Assembly: GCA_019454835.1 (NCBI GenBank)
Contig: JACFNP010000036.1
Span: 1 to 35,973 of the forward strand
Direction: 5' to 3'
DNA from: Rubellimicrobium sp.
GTDB lineage: Bacteria; Pseudomonadota; Alphaproteobacteria; Rhodobacterales; Rhodobacteraceae
Length of the DNA: 35,973 nt
Below, one piece after another: positions 25,886 through 34,343 of this stretch. Below the pieces are notes generated by a model. It was not told where the DNA came from, made no database searches, and saw only the letters and a list, made by a program, of their open reading frames with translations. Numbering within the stretch: position 1 is the stretch's first letter; each line of letters begins with the position of its first letter. A program made the translations under genes and the position numbers.

Positions 25886-28290
25886 GCGTCTATCAACCCC
25901 TTCCCCACGATTCCGGCCCGCTGCATGTCACGGGCCGCGCGCGCTATGTCGACGATACCGAACTGCCGCCCGGCGCGCTGCATCTGGCCTTCGGCCTCAG
26001 CCCGGTGGCGCGGGGCACCATCACCGCGATGGACCTTGCCGCCGTGCGCGCGGCACCCGGCGTGGTGCTGGTGCTTACCCATGCCGATCTGCCCTTCGAC
26101 GCCGACACCTCGCCCACCAACCACGACGAACCGCTGCTGTCCGACGGCACGGTGCATTATGTGGGCCAGCCGGTGTTTCTGGTCGTGGCCGAAACCCACA
26201 TGCTTGCCCGCCGCGCCGCGCGGCTGGCCAGGATCGAGATCGCCGAGGAAGAGCCGGTCCTGACCATCGAGCGGGCGCTGGAACTGGACTGGCGCTTCGA
26301 GGAAGGCCCCCGCATCTGGGAGAAGGGCGACGCCGGGGCCGCGCTGGCCGCCGCGCCGCACCGCCTGAAGGGGCGGCTCGAGATGGGCGGGCAGGAGCAT
26401 TTCTATCTCGAGGGCCAGGTCGCCACCGCCTATCCGCAGGAAGACGGCGGGATGCATGTCGTCTCGTCCACGCAGCACCCGACCGAGGCGCAGCACAAGG
26501 TCGCCGTGGCCATCGGGCGCCACATGAACGATGTCCGGGTGGAAACCCGGCGCATGGGCGGCGGCTTCGGTGGCAAGGAAAGCCAGGGCAACAGCCCGGC
26601 CATCGCCTGCGCCGTGGCCGCGCGGGCGACCGGGCGTGTCTGCCGGATGCGCTATGACCGCGACGACGACATGACGATCACCGGCAAGCGCCATGATTTC
26701 CGTGTCGATTACGATGTGGGCTACGACGATACGGGCCGCATCCTTGCCATCGACTTCACCCATTACACCCGCTGCGGCTGGGGACAGGATCTGTCGCTGG
26801 CGGTGGGCGACCGGGCGATGCTCCATGCGGACAACGCCTATCTCGTCCCGAACATGCGCATCACCTCGCACCGGCTGCGCACCAACATGCAGTCGGCAAC
26901 GGCGTTCCGGGGTTTCGGCGGGCCGCAGGGCCTGTTCGGCATCGAGCAGGTGATCCACCACCTTGCCCATGTCACCGGCAGGGACGAGATCGAGCTGCGG
27001 CGTCTCAACTATTATGCCGAATGCGAGGACGGCGCCGCGCCGCAGGCCAGCGCCACGCGGACGGCAAGCGGGGCGACCAGGCTGTCGTCGGGCACCGGCG
27101 CCGCGAAACGCTTTGGCGGCGCCCATTCGCCCGAACCGAACCGGCCGCTCGCCAACCTGACCCCCTACGGGCAGGAGGTGACCGATTTCATCCTGCACGC
27201 CATGACTGACCGCATCCTTGCGATGGCCGATTACGCCCGCCGCAAGGACGAGATCGACGGCTGGAACGCGCAAAGCCCGATCCTGAAGCGCGGCATCGGC
27301 TTTGTCCCGGTGAAGTTCGGCATTTCCTTCACCAACACGCAGCTCAACCAGGCCGGGGCGCTGGTCAGCGTCTATCACGACGGCTCGGTGATCCTGAACC
27401 ACGGCGGCACGGAAATGGGGCAGGGCCTGAACCAGAAGGTCGCGCAGGTGGTCGCGGCGCGGTTCGGGCTGGATGCGGCGAAGGTGAAGATCACCGCGAC
27501 CGACACGTTCAAGGTGCCCAACACCTCGGCCACCTCGGCCTCGACCGGGTCGGACCTGAACGGCATGGCGGCGCAGAATGCGGCGGACACGATCCGCGAC
27601 CGCATGGCGCAGTCGCTGGCGCTGAAATACGGCACCAGCGCCGATTCGGTGCGCTTTGAAAACGGTCGGGTGACCGTGGGCAACAAGGCCGACCTGACCT
27701 TCGCCGAAGCCGCCGGGGAATGCTACGAGGACCGTGTGGCGCTGTCCTCGACCGGCTATTACCGCACGCCCGACATTTCCTGGGACCGGATCGCGGGCAA
27801 GGGGCGGCCGTTTCTGTATTTCGCGCATGGCGTGGCGGTGTCCGAAGTGGTGATCGACACGCTGACCGGCGAAAACCGGGTGCTGCGCACCGACATCCTG
27901 CACGACTGCGGCGCTTCGCTGAACCCGGCCATCGACATCGGCCAGATCGAGGGCGGCTATGTGCAGGGCGTCGGCTGGCTGACGACCGAGGAACTGGTCT
28001 GGGACGACAAGGGCCGACTACGCACCCATGCGCCCTCGACCTACAAGATCCCGGCCTGTTCGGACCGCCCCGACGTGTTCAACGTCACGCTCTGGGAGGG
28101 CGCGAACCGCGCGCCGACGGTCTATCGCTCCAAGGCGGTGGGCGAGCCGCCATTCATGCTCGGCATCTCGGCCTTCCTTGCCCTGTCGAACGCCTGCGCG
28201 GCCTGCGGGCCGAACTGGCCCGGCCTGAACGCGCCCGCGACCGCCGAGGCCGTGCTTGCAGCGGTGGAACGGGCGCGGGGCCAGGGGTGA
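25882..28290 (+). CDS. xdhB: Xanthine dehydrogenase large, molybdopterin-binding subunit
   Basis: An 802-residue subunit where hypoxanthine and xanthine are hydroxylated at the Mo-cofactor. Residues matching the known R. capsulatus catalytic set are present: Glu233 in GGGFGGKE, Arg311 in GDRAMLHAD, and the base Glu755 in [20 protein letters not shown] (about 342-350), [12 protein letters not shown] and [16 protein letters not shown] are also seen. The protein is about 25 residues longer than R. capsulatus XdhB, and the extra length is a Gly/Ser/Thr/Ala-rich stretch around residues 380-426 before TPYGQEV. The stop overlaps the GTG of xdhC (GTGA). Confidence 0.95.
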   Translation: MSVYQPLPHDSGPLHVTGRARYVDDTELPPGALHLAFGLSPVARGTITAMDLAAVRAAPGVVLVLTHADLPFDADTSPTNHDEPLLSDGTVHYVGQPVFLVVAETHMLARRAARLARIEIAEEEPVLTIERALELDWRFEEGPRIWEKGDAGAALAAAPHRLKGRLEMGGQEHFYLEGQVATAYPQEDGGMHVVSSTQHPTEAQHKVAVAIGRHMNDVRVETRRMGGGFGGKESQGNSPAIACAVAARATGRVCRMRYDRDDDMTITGKRHDFRVDYDVGYDDTGRILAIDFTHYTRCGWGQDLSLAVGDRAMLHADNAYLVPNMRITSHRLRTNMQSATAFRGFGGPQGLFGIEQVIHHLAHVTGRDEIELRRLNYYAECEDGAAPQASATRTASGATRLSSGTGAAKRFGGAHSPEPNRPLANLTPYGQEVTDFILHAMTDRILAMADYARRKDEIDGWNAQSPILKRGIGFVPVKFGISFTNTQLNQAGALVSVYHDGSVILNHGGTEMGQGLNQKVAQVVAARFGLDAAKVKITATDTFKVPNTSATSASTGSDLNGMAAQNAADTIRDRMAQSLALKYGTSADSVRFENGRVTVGNKADLTFAEAAGECYEDRVALSSTGYYRTPDISWDRIAGKGRPFLYFAHGVAVSEVVIDTLTGENRVLRTDILHDCGASLNPAIDIGQIEGGYVQGVGWLTTEELVWDDKGRLRTHAPSTYKIPACSDRPDVFNVTLWEGANRAPTVYRSKAVGEPPFMLGISAFLALSNACAACGPNWPGLNAPATAEAVLAAVERARGQG

Positions 28291-29225
28291 GCCTCGACCT
28301 TCCCGCCCTGGCCGCTGCGGTCGATGCCCATGGCGACGTGGTGCGCGTGCTGGTCCTGCGCACGATGGGATCGACCCCGCGCGAGCGCGACACCGCGATG
28401 CTGCTGTGGCAGGGCGGGCAGGCGGGCACCATCGGCGGCGGCACGCTGGAATGGGAGGCGATCACCCGCGCCCGCGCCATGCTGCGCGAAGGGCGGCGGC
28501 GCGAGGTCGAGACCCTGCCGCTTGGTCCCGCGCTGGGCCAGTGCTGCGGCGGCTCGGTGTCGCTGCTGCTGGAGCGGTTCACGCCCGACACTTTGCCCGG
28601 ATCGCTGCCCTGGGCGCGCCCGCTCGATGCGGGTCAGGACCGGACCGCGCGCGTCGATGCGCGGCTGCGCGACTGGCCGCCCGGCGCGCCCTCGGCCGAG
28701 GTGGACGGCTGGCTCATCGAGGGGGCGCCCTTGCCGGGGCGGCCGCTGTGGGTCTGGGGCGCGGGCCATGTCGGTCACGCGCTGGTCGAGGTGCTGGGGC
28801 CGCTGCCGGGCCTTGCCATCACCTGGGCGGACGTGGCGCCCGAACGCTTTCCGCCCCTGTCGCCGCGCGCGGCGCCGCATGTGACGGTGCTGCCCGCCAA
28901 CGACCTGCCGCGCCTGGCTGCACACGCGCCCGTCGACGCCGAACATCTGATCCTGACGATGAGCCACGACATCGACCTCGCGCTGTGTCACGCGCTGCTG
29001 CAACGGGGGTTCACGGCCTGCGGCCTGATCGGATCGGCGACCAAGTGGAAGCGGTTCCGCTCGCGGCTGGGCAAGCTGGGCCACACGCAGGCGGAAATCG
29101 CCCGGATCGCCTGCCCGATCGGTGATCCGGCGCTGGGCAAGCATCCGCAGGCCATTGCCGTGAGTGTCGCTGCCGCGCTACTCATGAGGGAATCCGCAAC
29201 CGCACGGGAGGGCCGCGCCGGATGA
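28287..29225 (+). CDS. xdhC: Xanthine dehydrogenase accessory protein XdhC
   Basis: The 312-residue chaperone binds Mo-cofactor, promotes its sulfuration and inserts it into XdhB. The N-terminal domain contains GSTPRERDTAML, GTIGGGTLEWEA and the cysteine motif GQCCGGS (84-90). The C-terminal Rossmann domain contains LWVWGAGHVGHALVEVL (glycines about 158-163) and ends with CGLIGSATKWKRFRSRLGKL and GDPALGKHPQAIAVSVAAAL. The start is the GTG that overlaps the xdhB stop; this gives the family N-terminus, whereas the longer open frame upstream is an xdhB shadow. The stop overlaps the ABC ATPase start (ATGA). Confidence 0.94.
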   Translation: MSLDLPALAAAVDAHGDVVRVLVLRTMGSTPRERDTAMLLWQGGQAGTIGGGTLEWEAITRARAMLREGRRREVETLPLGPALGQCCGGSVSLLLERFTPDTLPGSLPWARPLDAGQDRTARVDARLRDWPPGAPSAEVDGWLIEGAPLPGRPLWVWGAGHVGHALVEVLGPLPGLAITWADVAPERFPPLSPRAAPHVTVLPANDLPRLAAHAPVDAEHLILTMSHDIDLALCHALLQRGFTACGLIGSATKWKRFRSRLGKLGHTQAEIARIACPIGDPALGKHPQAIAVSVAAALLMRESATAREGRAG

Positions 29226-30757
29226 GTGATACGCTCCTCAGCCTCAGGGGTCTGACCAAGGTCTATCCGGCGGTCATTGCCAATTCAGACATCTCGTTCG
29301 ACATCGGCGCAGGCGAAATCCACGCCCTGCTGGGTGAAAACGGCGCGGGCAAGTCCACGCTGGTCAAGACGATCTACGGCCTGCACCGCCCCGACGCGGG
29401 CACGATGACGCTGAACGGCCAGCCCTACGCCCCGTCCGAACCCCGCGCGGCGCGGGCGGCGGGGGTGGCGATGGTGTTCCAGCACTTTTCGCTGTTCGAC
29501 GCGCTGGACGTGGCCGAGAACATCGCGCTGGGCATGGAGAACCCGCCGCCGATGCGCCAGCTTGCGCAGCGCATCCGCGACGTGTCGAACGCCTACGGCC
29601 TGCCGCTCGATCCCGCGCGCATCCTTGGCGACCTGTCGGCGGGCGAACGCCAGCGGGTCGAGATCATCCGCTGCCTGTTGCAGGATCCGCGCCTGCTCAT
29701 CATGGACGAACCGACCTCGGTGCTGACCCCGCAGGAGGTCGAAATCCTGTTCCAGACCCTGCGCAAGCTGCGCGACGAGGGCACGTCGATCCTCTATATC
29801 TCGCACAAGCTGGAGGAAATCCGCGCGCTTTGCGAACGCGCCACGATCCTGCGGCTGGGCAAGGTGGTCGGCGCCTGCGACCCGCGCGAGGCCAGCGCCC
29901 GCGAACTGGCCGAACTGATGGTCGGCACCGCGCTGAAGCCGCCGACCCGCGCCGCCGGGGCAGGGGCGGCGCAGGGCGAGGTCGCGCTGGAAATCCGCAA
30001 TCTCAGCGCCGCCTCGCCGCGCGCCTTCGGCACCGCGCTGTCGGAGGTGAATCTCGTGCTCCACAAGGGCGAGGTGCTGGGCATCGGCGGGGTGGCAGGC
30101 AACGGGCAGGACGAATTGCTGCTGGCCCTGTCGGGCGAGATGCGCACCGCGCCGGGCAGCGTGCTTCTGGCGGGCGAGGATGTCGCGCAACTGCCGCCGA
30201 ACGAGCGCCGCGCCAGGGGGCTGCTGGCCGCGCCCGAGGAGCGGCTGGGCCATGCCGCCGTGCCCGACATGACGCTGATCGAGAACGCCTTCCTGACCGG
30301 CGCGGTGCGCGAGGGGCTGGAACGCCACGGTTTCGTCGACTGGCGCAGGACGCGCGGCTTTGCCGAGAAGGTGATCGCCACTTTCGACGTGCGCACGCCG
30401 GGGCCGGACCGTATCGCGCGATCATTGTCGGGCGGCAACCTGCAGAAATTCGTCATCGGCCGGGAAATCCTGCAAGACCCGGTCGTCCTGGTCGTGAACC
30501 AGCCCACCTGGGGCGTCGATGCGGCGGCGGCGGCGGCGATCCGGCAGGCCCTGCTTGATCTTGCCGCCAAGGGGGCGGCGGTGATCGTGGTCAGCCAGGA
30601 CCTCGACGAGCTCATGGAGATCGCCGACCGCTTCGCGGCGCTGAATGCCGGGCGCCTGTCCGGGTCGGTTCCGGTCGAGGGCCTGACCATCGGCCGCATC
30701 GGCCTCATGCTCGGAGGAGCGCATGACATGGAAGTTGCCCGCGCGGAGGCTGGATAG
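29222..30757 (+). CDS. BMP-type ABC transporter ATP-binding protein (purine/nucleoside importer)
   Basis: A 511-residue protein with two fused ABC domains, as in sugar and nucleoside importers of the RbsA/NupO kind. The first domain is canonical: Walker A GENGAGKST (38-46), Q-loop VFQHFS, signature LSAGERQR (138-145), Walker B LLIMDEPTSVL, and HKLEE switch. The second is degenerate, as is usual for this group: GVAGNGQDELLLALSG instead of a P-loop, an intact signature LSGGNLQK (about 401-408), and VLVVNQPTWGVD replacing Walker B. It overlaps xdhC by 4 nt. That coupling and the partners below suggest import of purine bases or nucleosides for the dehydrogenase. Confidence 0.9.
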   Translation: MSDTLLSLRGLTKVYPAVIANSDISFDIGAGEIHALLGENGAGKSTLVKTIYGLHRPDAGTMTLNGQPYAPSEPRAARAAGVAMVFQHFSLFDALDVAENIALGMENPPPMRQLAQRIRDVSNAYGLPLDPARILGDLSAGERQRVEIIRCLLQDPRLLIMDEPTSVLTPQEVEILFQTLRKLRDEGTSILYISHKLEEIRALCERATILRLGKVVGACDPREASARELAELMVGTALKPPTRAAGAGAAQGEVALEIRNLSAASPRAFGTALSEVNLVLHKGEVLGIGGVAGNGQDELLLALSGEMRTAPGSVLLAGEDVAQLPPNERRARGLLAAPEERLGHAAVPDMTLIENAFLTGAVREGLERHGFVDWRRTRGFAEKVIATFDVRTPGPDRIARSLSGGNLQKFVIGREILQDPVVLVVNQPTWGVDAAAAAAIRQALLDLAAKGAAVIVVSQDLDELMEIADRFAALNAGRLSGSVPVEGLTIGRIGLMLGGAHDMEVARAEAG

Positions 30758-31846
30758 GTGGCGATGATCCGTCTCGAACGCAGGGCCGATCCGTCGAACT
30801 TCTGGCGCTACGGCGCGCCGCTGGTTGCGGTTCTGGCGACGATCATCGCCGGGGGCATCATGTTCGCGCTCCTGGGCAAGAACCCGGTCGAGGCGATCCG
30901 CACCATCTTCTGGACCCCGTTCACCGGGCGCAACGCGGCCTATTACCTGTCGCAGCTTCCGATCAAGGCGGCGCCGCTGGTGCTGATCGCCACGGGCCTT
31001 GCGCTGGGGTTCCGCGCGGGCATCTGGAACATCGGCGCCGAGGGGCAATACGTCATCGGCGCGCTGTCGGGCGCGGCGGTTGCGCTGGCGCTTTACCCGA
31101 TGGAGGGGCGCTGGCTTTTCATCATCTGCATCGCGGCCTCGCTTGCGGGCGGGATGCTCTGGGCGATGATCCCGGCGGTGCTGAAGGTCCGGCTCGGCGT
31201 GTCGGAAATCCTCGTCTCGCTGATGCTGGTCTATGTGGCGGAAAACATTCTCGCCTCGCTGGCCGTGGGCGCGATGAAGAACCCCGAAGGCTACGGCTTC
31301 CCCGGCAGCCGCAACCTGTCGCAATATCCGGCGGTCGCCAATCTCGACATCTGGAGCGGCACCGGCATCCACTGGGGCGTCATCGCCGCGCTGCTGTCGG
31401 TGCTGGCCGGGCAGATCCTGCTGTCGCGCCATATCCTCGGCTTCCAGATCCAGGTGGCGGGGCTTGCGCCGCGCGCGGCGCGGTTCGCGGGCGTGGCGCC
31501 GGGCAGGCTGGTGATGGTCTGCATGGCCGCCTCGGGGGCGCTGGCGGGGGCGGCGGGCTGGTTTGAACTGGCCGGGCCGTCGGGCATCGTCTCGGTCGAT
31601 TTCAACGTGGGCTACGGCTTTACCGCGATCATCGTGGCCTTCCTCGGGCGGCTGCATCCGGTCGGCATCCTGCTGGCCGGGGTGCTGCTGGCGGTCACCT
31701 ATGTCGGCGGCGACGTGGCGCGGTCGTCGCTGGGCCTGCCCGCCGGGTCGATCCAGTCCTTCCAGGGGATGCTGCTGTTCTTCCTGCTGGCGCTGGACGT
31801 GCTCACCGCCTACCGTATCAGGATCGGCCGGAAGGCCCGCGCATGA
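30758..31846 (+). CDS. ABC transporter permease 1 (nucleoside/purine type)
   Basis: A 362-residue inner-membrane permease of the branched-chain amino-acid/ribose/nucleoside class with about ten helices. Typical segments are GLALGFRAGIWNIGAEGQYV, IPAVLKVRLGVSEILVSLML and FNVGYGFTAIIVAFLGRLHP. The start is taken as GTG 30758, directly after the ATPase stop, because GGAGG lies eight bases before it; ATG 30764 is the alternative. With permease 2 it should form the heterodimeric channel. Confidence 0.9.
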   Translation: MAMIRLERRADPSNFWRYGAPLVAVLATIIAGGIMFALLGKNPVEAIRTIFWTPFTGRNAAYYLSQLPIKAAPLVLIATGLALGFRAGIWNIGAEGQYVIGALSGAAVALALYPMEGRWLFIICIAASLAGGMLWAMIPAVLKVRLGVSEILVSLMLVYVAENILASLAVGAMKNPEGYGFPGSRNLSQYPAVANLDIWSGTGIHWGVIAALLSVLAGQILLSRHILGFQIQVAGLAPRAARFAGVAPGRLVMVCMAASGALAGAAGWFELAGPSGIVSVDFNVGYGFTAIIVAFLGRLHPVGILLAGVLLAVTYVGGDVARSSLGLPAGSIQSFQGMLLFFLLALDVLTAYRIRIGRKARA

Positions 31847-31867
31847 ACGGGCAGGGGAGATAATCGC

Positions 31868-32791
31868 ATGGGTGGCATTGATCCGATCCTGCTGCTGGCC
31901 TCGCTGATGGTCGCCTCGACGCCGATCCTGCTGGCCGCGCTGGGCGAACTGGTGGTCGAGCGGGCGGGCGTGCTGAACCTTGGTGTCGAGGGCATGATGA
32001 TTACCGGCGCCGTCTGCGGTTTCGCCGCGACGGTGCTGACCGGCTCGCCCTGGCTGGGCTTTGTCGCGGCGGCGCTGGCCGGGGGCGTGATGGCGCTGAT
32101 CTTCGGGGTGCTCACGCAATATCTGCTGTCCAACCAGGTGGCGACCGGCCTTGCCCTGACGCTGTTCGGGCTGGGGCTGTCGGCGCTGATCGGGCAAAGC
32201 TACGCGGGAATCACCATCGACCGGCCGCCCTCGCTGAACCTGCCGCTGCTGCGCGACATTCCCTGGCTGGGGCCGATCGTGTTCCGGCACGATGTCATCC
32301 TCTATCTGTCGCTGGCGATGGTCGTGGCGATCTGGTGGTTCCTCACCCGGTCGCGCGGCGGGCTGATCCTGCGCGCGGTGGGCGAGAATCACGACGCCGC
32401 GCACGCGCTGGGCTATCCGGTCATCGCGATCCGCATGGCCGCGATCACCTTCGGCGGCGCCATGGCCGGGACGGGCGGCGCCTATATCAGCATCATGCGC
32501 CTGCGCCAGTGGACCGAGGGCATGACCTCGGGCGCGGGCTGGATCGCGCTGGCCATCGTCGTCTTTGCCTCGTGGCGCTCGGGCAGGGTGCTGCTGGGGG
32601 CCTATCTGTTCGGGGGCGTGACGGTGCTGCAACTGAACCTCCAGGGCGCGGGCTTTCGCATCCCGGCGGTGCTGCTGTCGGCCTCGCCCTATCTCATCAC
32701 CATCATCGTTCTGGTGCTGATGTCGCTGAGCAGGAATGCCCGCAACGCCACGCCCGGCAATCTGGGCGCGACCTTCCATGCCTCGAACTGA
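31868..32791 (+). CDS. ABC transporter permease 2 (nucleoside/purine type)
   Basis: A 307-residue permease, partner of the preceding one and shorter at the N-terminus, as is usual for these pairs. Family segments are LGELVVERAGVLNLGVEGMM, GLALTLFGLGLSALIGQSYA, LRAVGENHDAAHALGYPV (the coupling loop to the ATPase) and GWIALAIVVFASWRSGRVLL. ATG at 31868 follows GGGGAGATAATCGC. A small hairpin (GGGG/CCCC at about 32804-32817) separates it from the binding-protein gene. Confidence 0.9.
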   Translation: MGGIDPILLLASLMVASTPILLAALGELVVERAGVLNLGVEGMMITGAVCGFAATVLTGSPWLGFVAAALAGGVMALIFGVLTQYLLSNQVATGLALTLFGLGLSALIGQSYAGITIDRPPSLNLPLLRDIPWLGPIVFRHDVILYLSLAMVVAIWWFLTRSRGGLILRAVGENHDAAHALGYPVIAIRMAAITFGGAMAGTGGAYISIMRLRQWTEGMTSGAGWIALAIVVFASWRSGRVLLGAYLFGGVTVLQLNLQGAGFRIPAVLLSASPYLITIIVLVLMSLSRNARNATPGNLGATFHASN

Positions 32792-32836
32792 GCTCAACCA
32801 CCGGGGGACGATCCCCTCAACAGCGGAGAGAAGACC

Positions 32837-33919
32837 ATGAAGAGACGCAGTTTCCTTGCCGGGACCGCCGCTGCCGCGACTGCGGCTGCTGCGGGCCTTC
32901 CTGCCAGGGCGCAGGCCGACAAGATCAAGGCCGGGTTCATCTACGTCGGCCCGATCACCGACATGGGCTACAACTACCAGCACAATGTCGGCCGCGAAGA
33001 CGCCATGGCCCATTTCGGCGACGCGCTCGAGACTGTCTATGTCGAGAACGTCCCCGAAGGCCCCGACTGCGAACGCATCCTGACCCAGTTGGCGCTGGAC
33101 GGCTGCGACATCATCTTCGCCACCTCGTTCGGCTTCATGGACCCGACCATCAACGTCGCGGCCAAGTTCCCCGACGTGAAGTTCGAGCACGCGACCGGCT
33201 TCAAGACCGCCGACAACGTGGCGATCTACAACGCCCGCTTCTACGAGGGCCGGGCGGTCATCGGCCATCTGGCGGGCAAGCTGACCAAGAGCAACCAGAT
33301 CGGCTACATCGTCCCGGTGCCGATCCCCGAGGTCATCATGGGCATCAACGCGGCCTTCATCGCCGCGCGCAAGGCCAACCCGGACGTGCAGTTCAAGATC
33401 ATCTGGATCTACGACTGGCACAATCCCCAGAAGGAAGCCGACGCCGCCAAGGCGCTGGTCGAACAGGGCTGCGACGTGCTCATGCAGCACACCGACTCGA
33501 ACGCGCCGATCACGCTGGCGGAAGAACTGGGCATCCACGCCTTCGGCCAGGCCGCCGACATGTCGGCTTACGGCCCGAACGCCTGCGTGACCTCGATCGT
33601 CGACAACTGGGGCCCCTACTACATCGAACGCATCGGCATGATGTTCGACGGTAGCTGGGCGACCTCGGACCAGTGGCTGGGGATGCCCGAGGGCGTGATC
33701 GTCGTTCCCGAGATCAACGCCAACATCGACCCCGAACTGCGCGCCGAGGCCGACGCGATCCGCGACTCGATCATCAACCGCGAATACCACCCGTTCACCG
33801 GCCCGCTGAACAAGCAGGACGGCACGGAATTCGTGGCCGCAGGCGAGGTGGCCGACGACGGCACGCTGCTGAACATGATGTTCTACGTCGAGGGTATCGA
33901 CGCCGAACTGCCGTCGTAA
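32837..33919 (+). CDS. BMP family ABC transporter substrate-binding protein
   Basis: A 360-residue periplasmic binding protein of the BMP/Med/PnrA family, whose studied members bind purine nucleosides or related purines. The N-terminus MKRRSFLAGTAAAATAAAAG is a Tat-like signal (RRSFL) cleaved near PARA-QA, so it may be exported folded; there is no lipobox. The fold is seen in IKAGFIYVGPITDMGYNYQH, TQLALDGCDIIFATSFGFMD, FYEGRAVIGHLAGKLTK and GCDVLMQHTDSNAPITLAEE. In this operon the binding-protein gene is last, which is unusual, and it has its own GGAGAG site. The ligand is inferred from xdh linkage. A strong terminator follows. Confidence 0.92.
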   Translation: MKRRSFLAGTAAAATAAAAGLPARAQADKIKAGFIYVGPITDMGYNYQHNVGREDAMAHFGDALETVYVENVPEGPDCERILTQLALDGCDIIFATSFGFMDPTINVAAKFPDVKFEHATGFKTADNVAIYNARFYEGRAVIGHLAGKLTKSNQIGYIVPVPIPEVIMGINAAFIAARKANPDVQFKIIWIYDWHNPQKEADAAKALVEQGCDVLMQHTDSNAPITLAEELGIHAFGQAADMSAYGPNACVTSIVDNWGPYYIERIGMMFDGSWATSDQWLGMPEGVIVVPEINANIDPELRAEADAIRDSIINREYHPFTGPLNKQDGTEFVAAGEVADDGTLLNMMFYVEGIDAELPS

Positions 33920-33948
33920 GCGGCGGCTGCTGCAGCGCGATACCACGA

Positions 33949-33972
33949 GGGAGGCCCGCGGGCCTCCCTTTT
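33949..33972 (+). terminator. Rho-independent terminator of the xdh-ABC operon
   Basis: GGGAGGCC and GGCCTCCC form an 8-bp stem around CGCG (itself able to pair), followed by TTTT, 29 nt past the binding-protein stop. It marks the end of the seven-gene operon. The gap 33920-34343 also holds a 15-bp tandem duplication, repeat copy 8 and an AT-rich promoter region. Confidence 0.9.
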
Positions 33973-34016
33973 CGTTGCGGGGGTGGTTGGTTCGCGCCCG
34001 CAGGGCAATCGGGCGC

Positions 34017-34046
34017 ATGGCCTGTTCCGTCATGGCCTGTTCCGTC
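34017..34046. repeat. 15-bp tandem duplication at a repeat boundary
   Basis: ATGGCCTGTTCCGTC occurs twice in direct tandem (34017-34031 and 34032-34046). The second unit ends with the first bases of repeat copy 8. It joins the flank module GGGCAATCGGGCGCATGGCC (34003-34022) to the arm. Confidence 0.85.
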
Positions 34047-34130
34047 ATTGCGAGGAGGCAAAGCCGACGATGCAACCCCGATGTCGCGTGTGAGCGGTCG
34101 GGGTTGCTTCGCCGGCGGCTCGCAATGACG
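34043..34130. repeat. Interspersed palindromic repeat, copy 8 (core A, forward)
   Basis: An 88-nt copy, core CCCCGATGTCGCGTGTGAGC, between the xdh-ABC terminator and the sqr promoter. The right half has GCCGGCGGCTCGCAATGACG instead of the usual CCTCGCAATGACG end. An inverted flank module appears at 34177-34190 (CCCCGATTGCCCTG). Confidence 0.88.
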
Positions 34131-34290
34131 GTGTTTGCGGGCGGTGACGCCCTGCCGACCCGCGCAGCCGCAGTTTCCCCGATTGCCCTGCACCTGCCGT
34201 GCCTGCCTTGCCCTTTTGCGCGGCGGCATCACCCCCCTTTCCGTGACCGGGCGTTACGGGTGGTGACTCTTCTTCCCATAACATGAGTAG

Positions 34291-34319
34291 TTGCTTATAT
34301 ATGACCATCAACGTGTATT
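34291..34319 (+). promoter_or_regulatory. AT-rich promoter region of sqr
   Basis: TTGCTT (34291-34296) and TGTATT (34314-34319) are spaced by 17 bp inside an AT-rich stretch (about 34277-34322) that contrasts with the GC-rich surroundings. Transcription would start near 34326 and leave a very short leader. In related bacteria sqr is repressed by the persulfide sensor SqrR/BigR through AT-rich operators over the promoter; I see no exact SqrR box, so regulation is only suggested. Confidence 0.4.
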
Positions 34320-34343
34320 AAGCCACGGCAGGGAGAGAGCACC

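Noticed and set aside
25831..27903. 690-codon minus-strand frame opposite xdhB
   Set aside because: It is the antisense frame of a gene with all catalytic residues conserved, and its translation has no recognisable domain.
30422..34075. 1217-codon open frame on the minus strand opposite the ABC transporter genes
   Set aside because: It crosses four well-supported plus-strand genes, a terminator and part of a repeat, and its His/Asp/Arg-rich translation is typical of an antisense frame.
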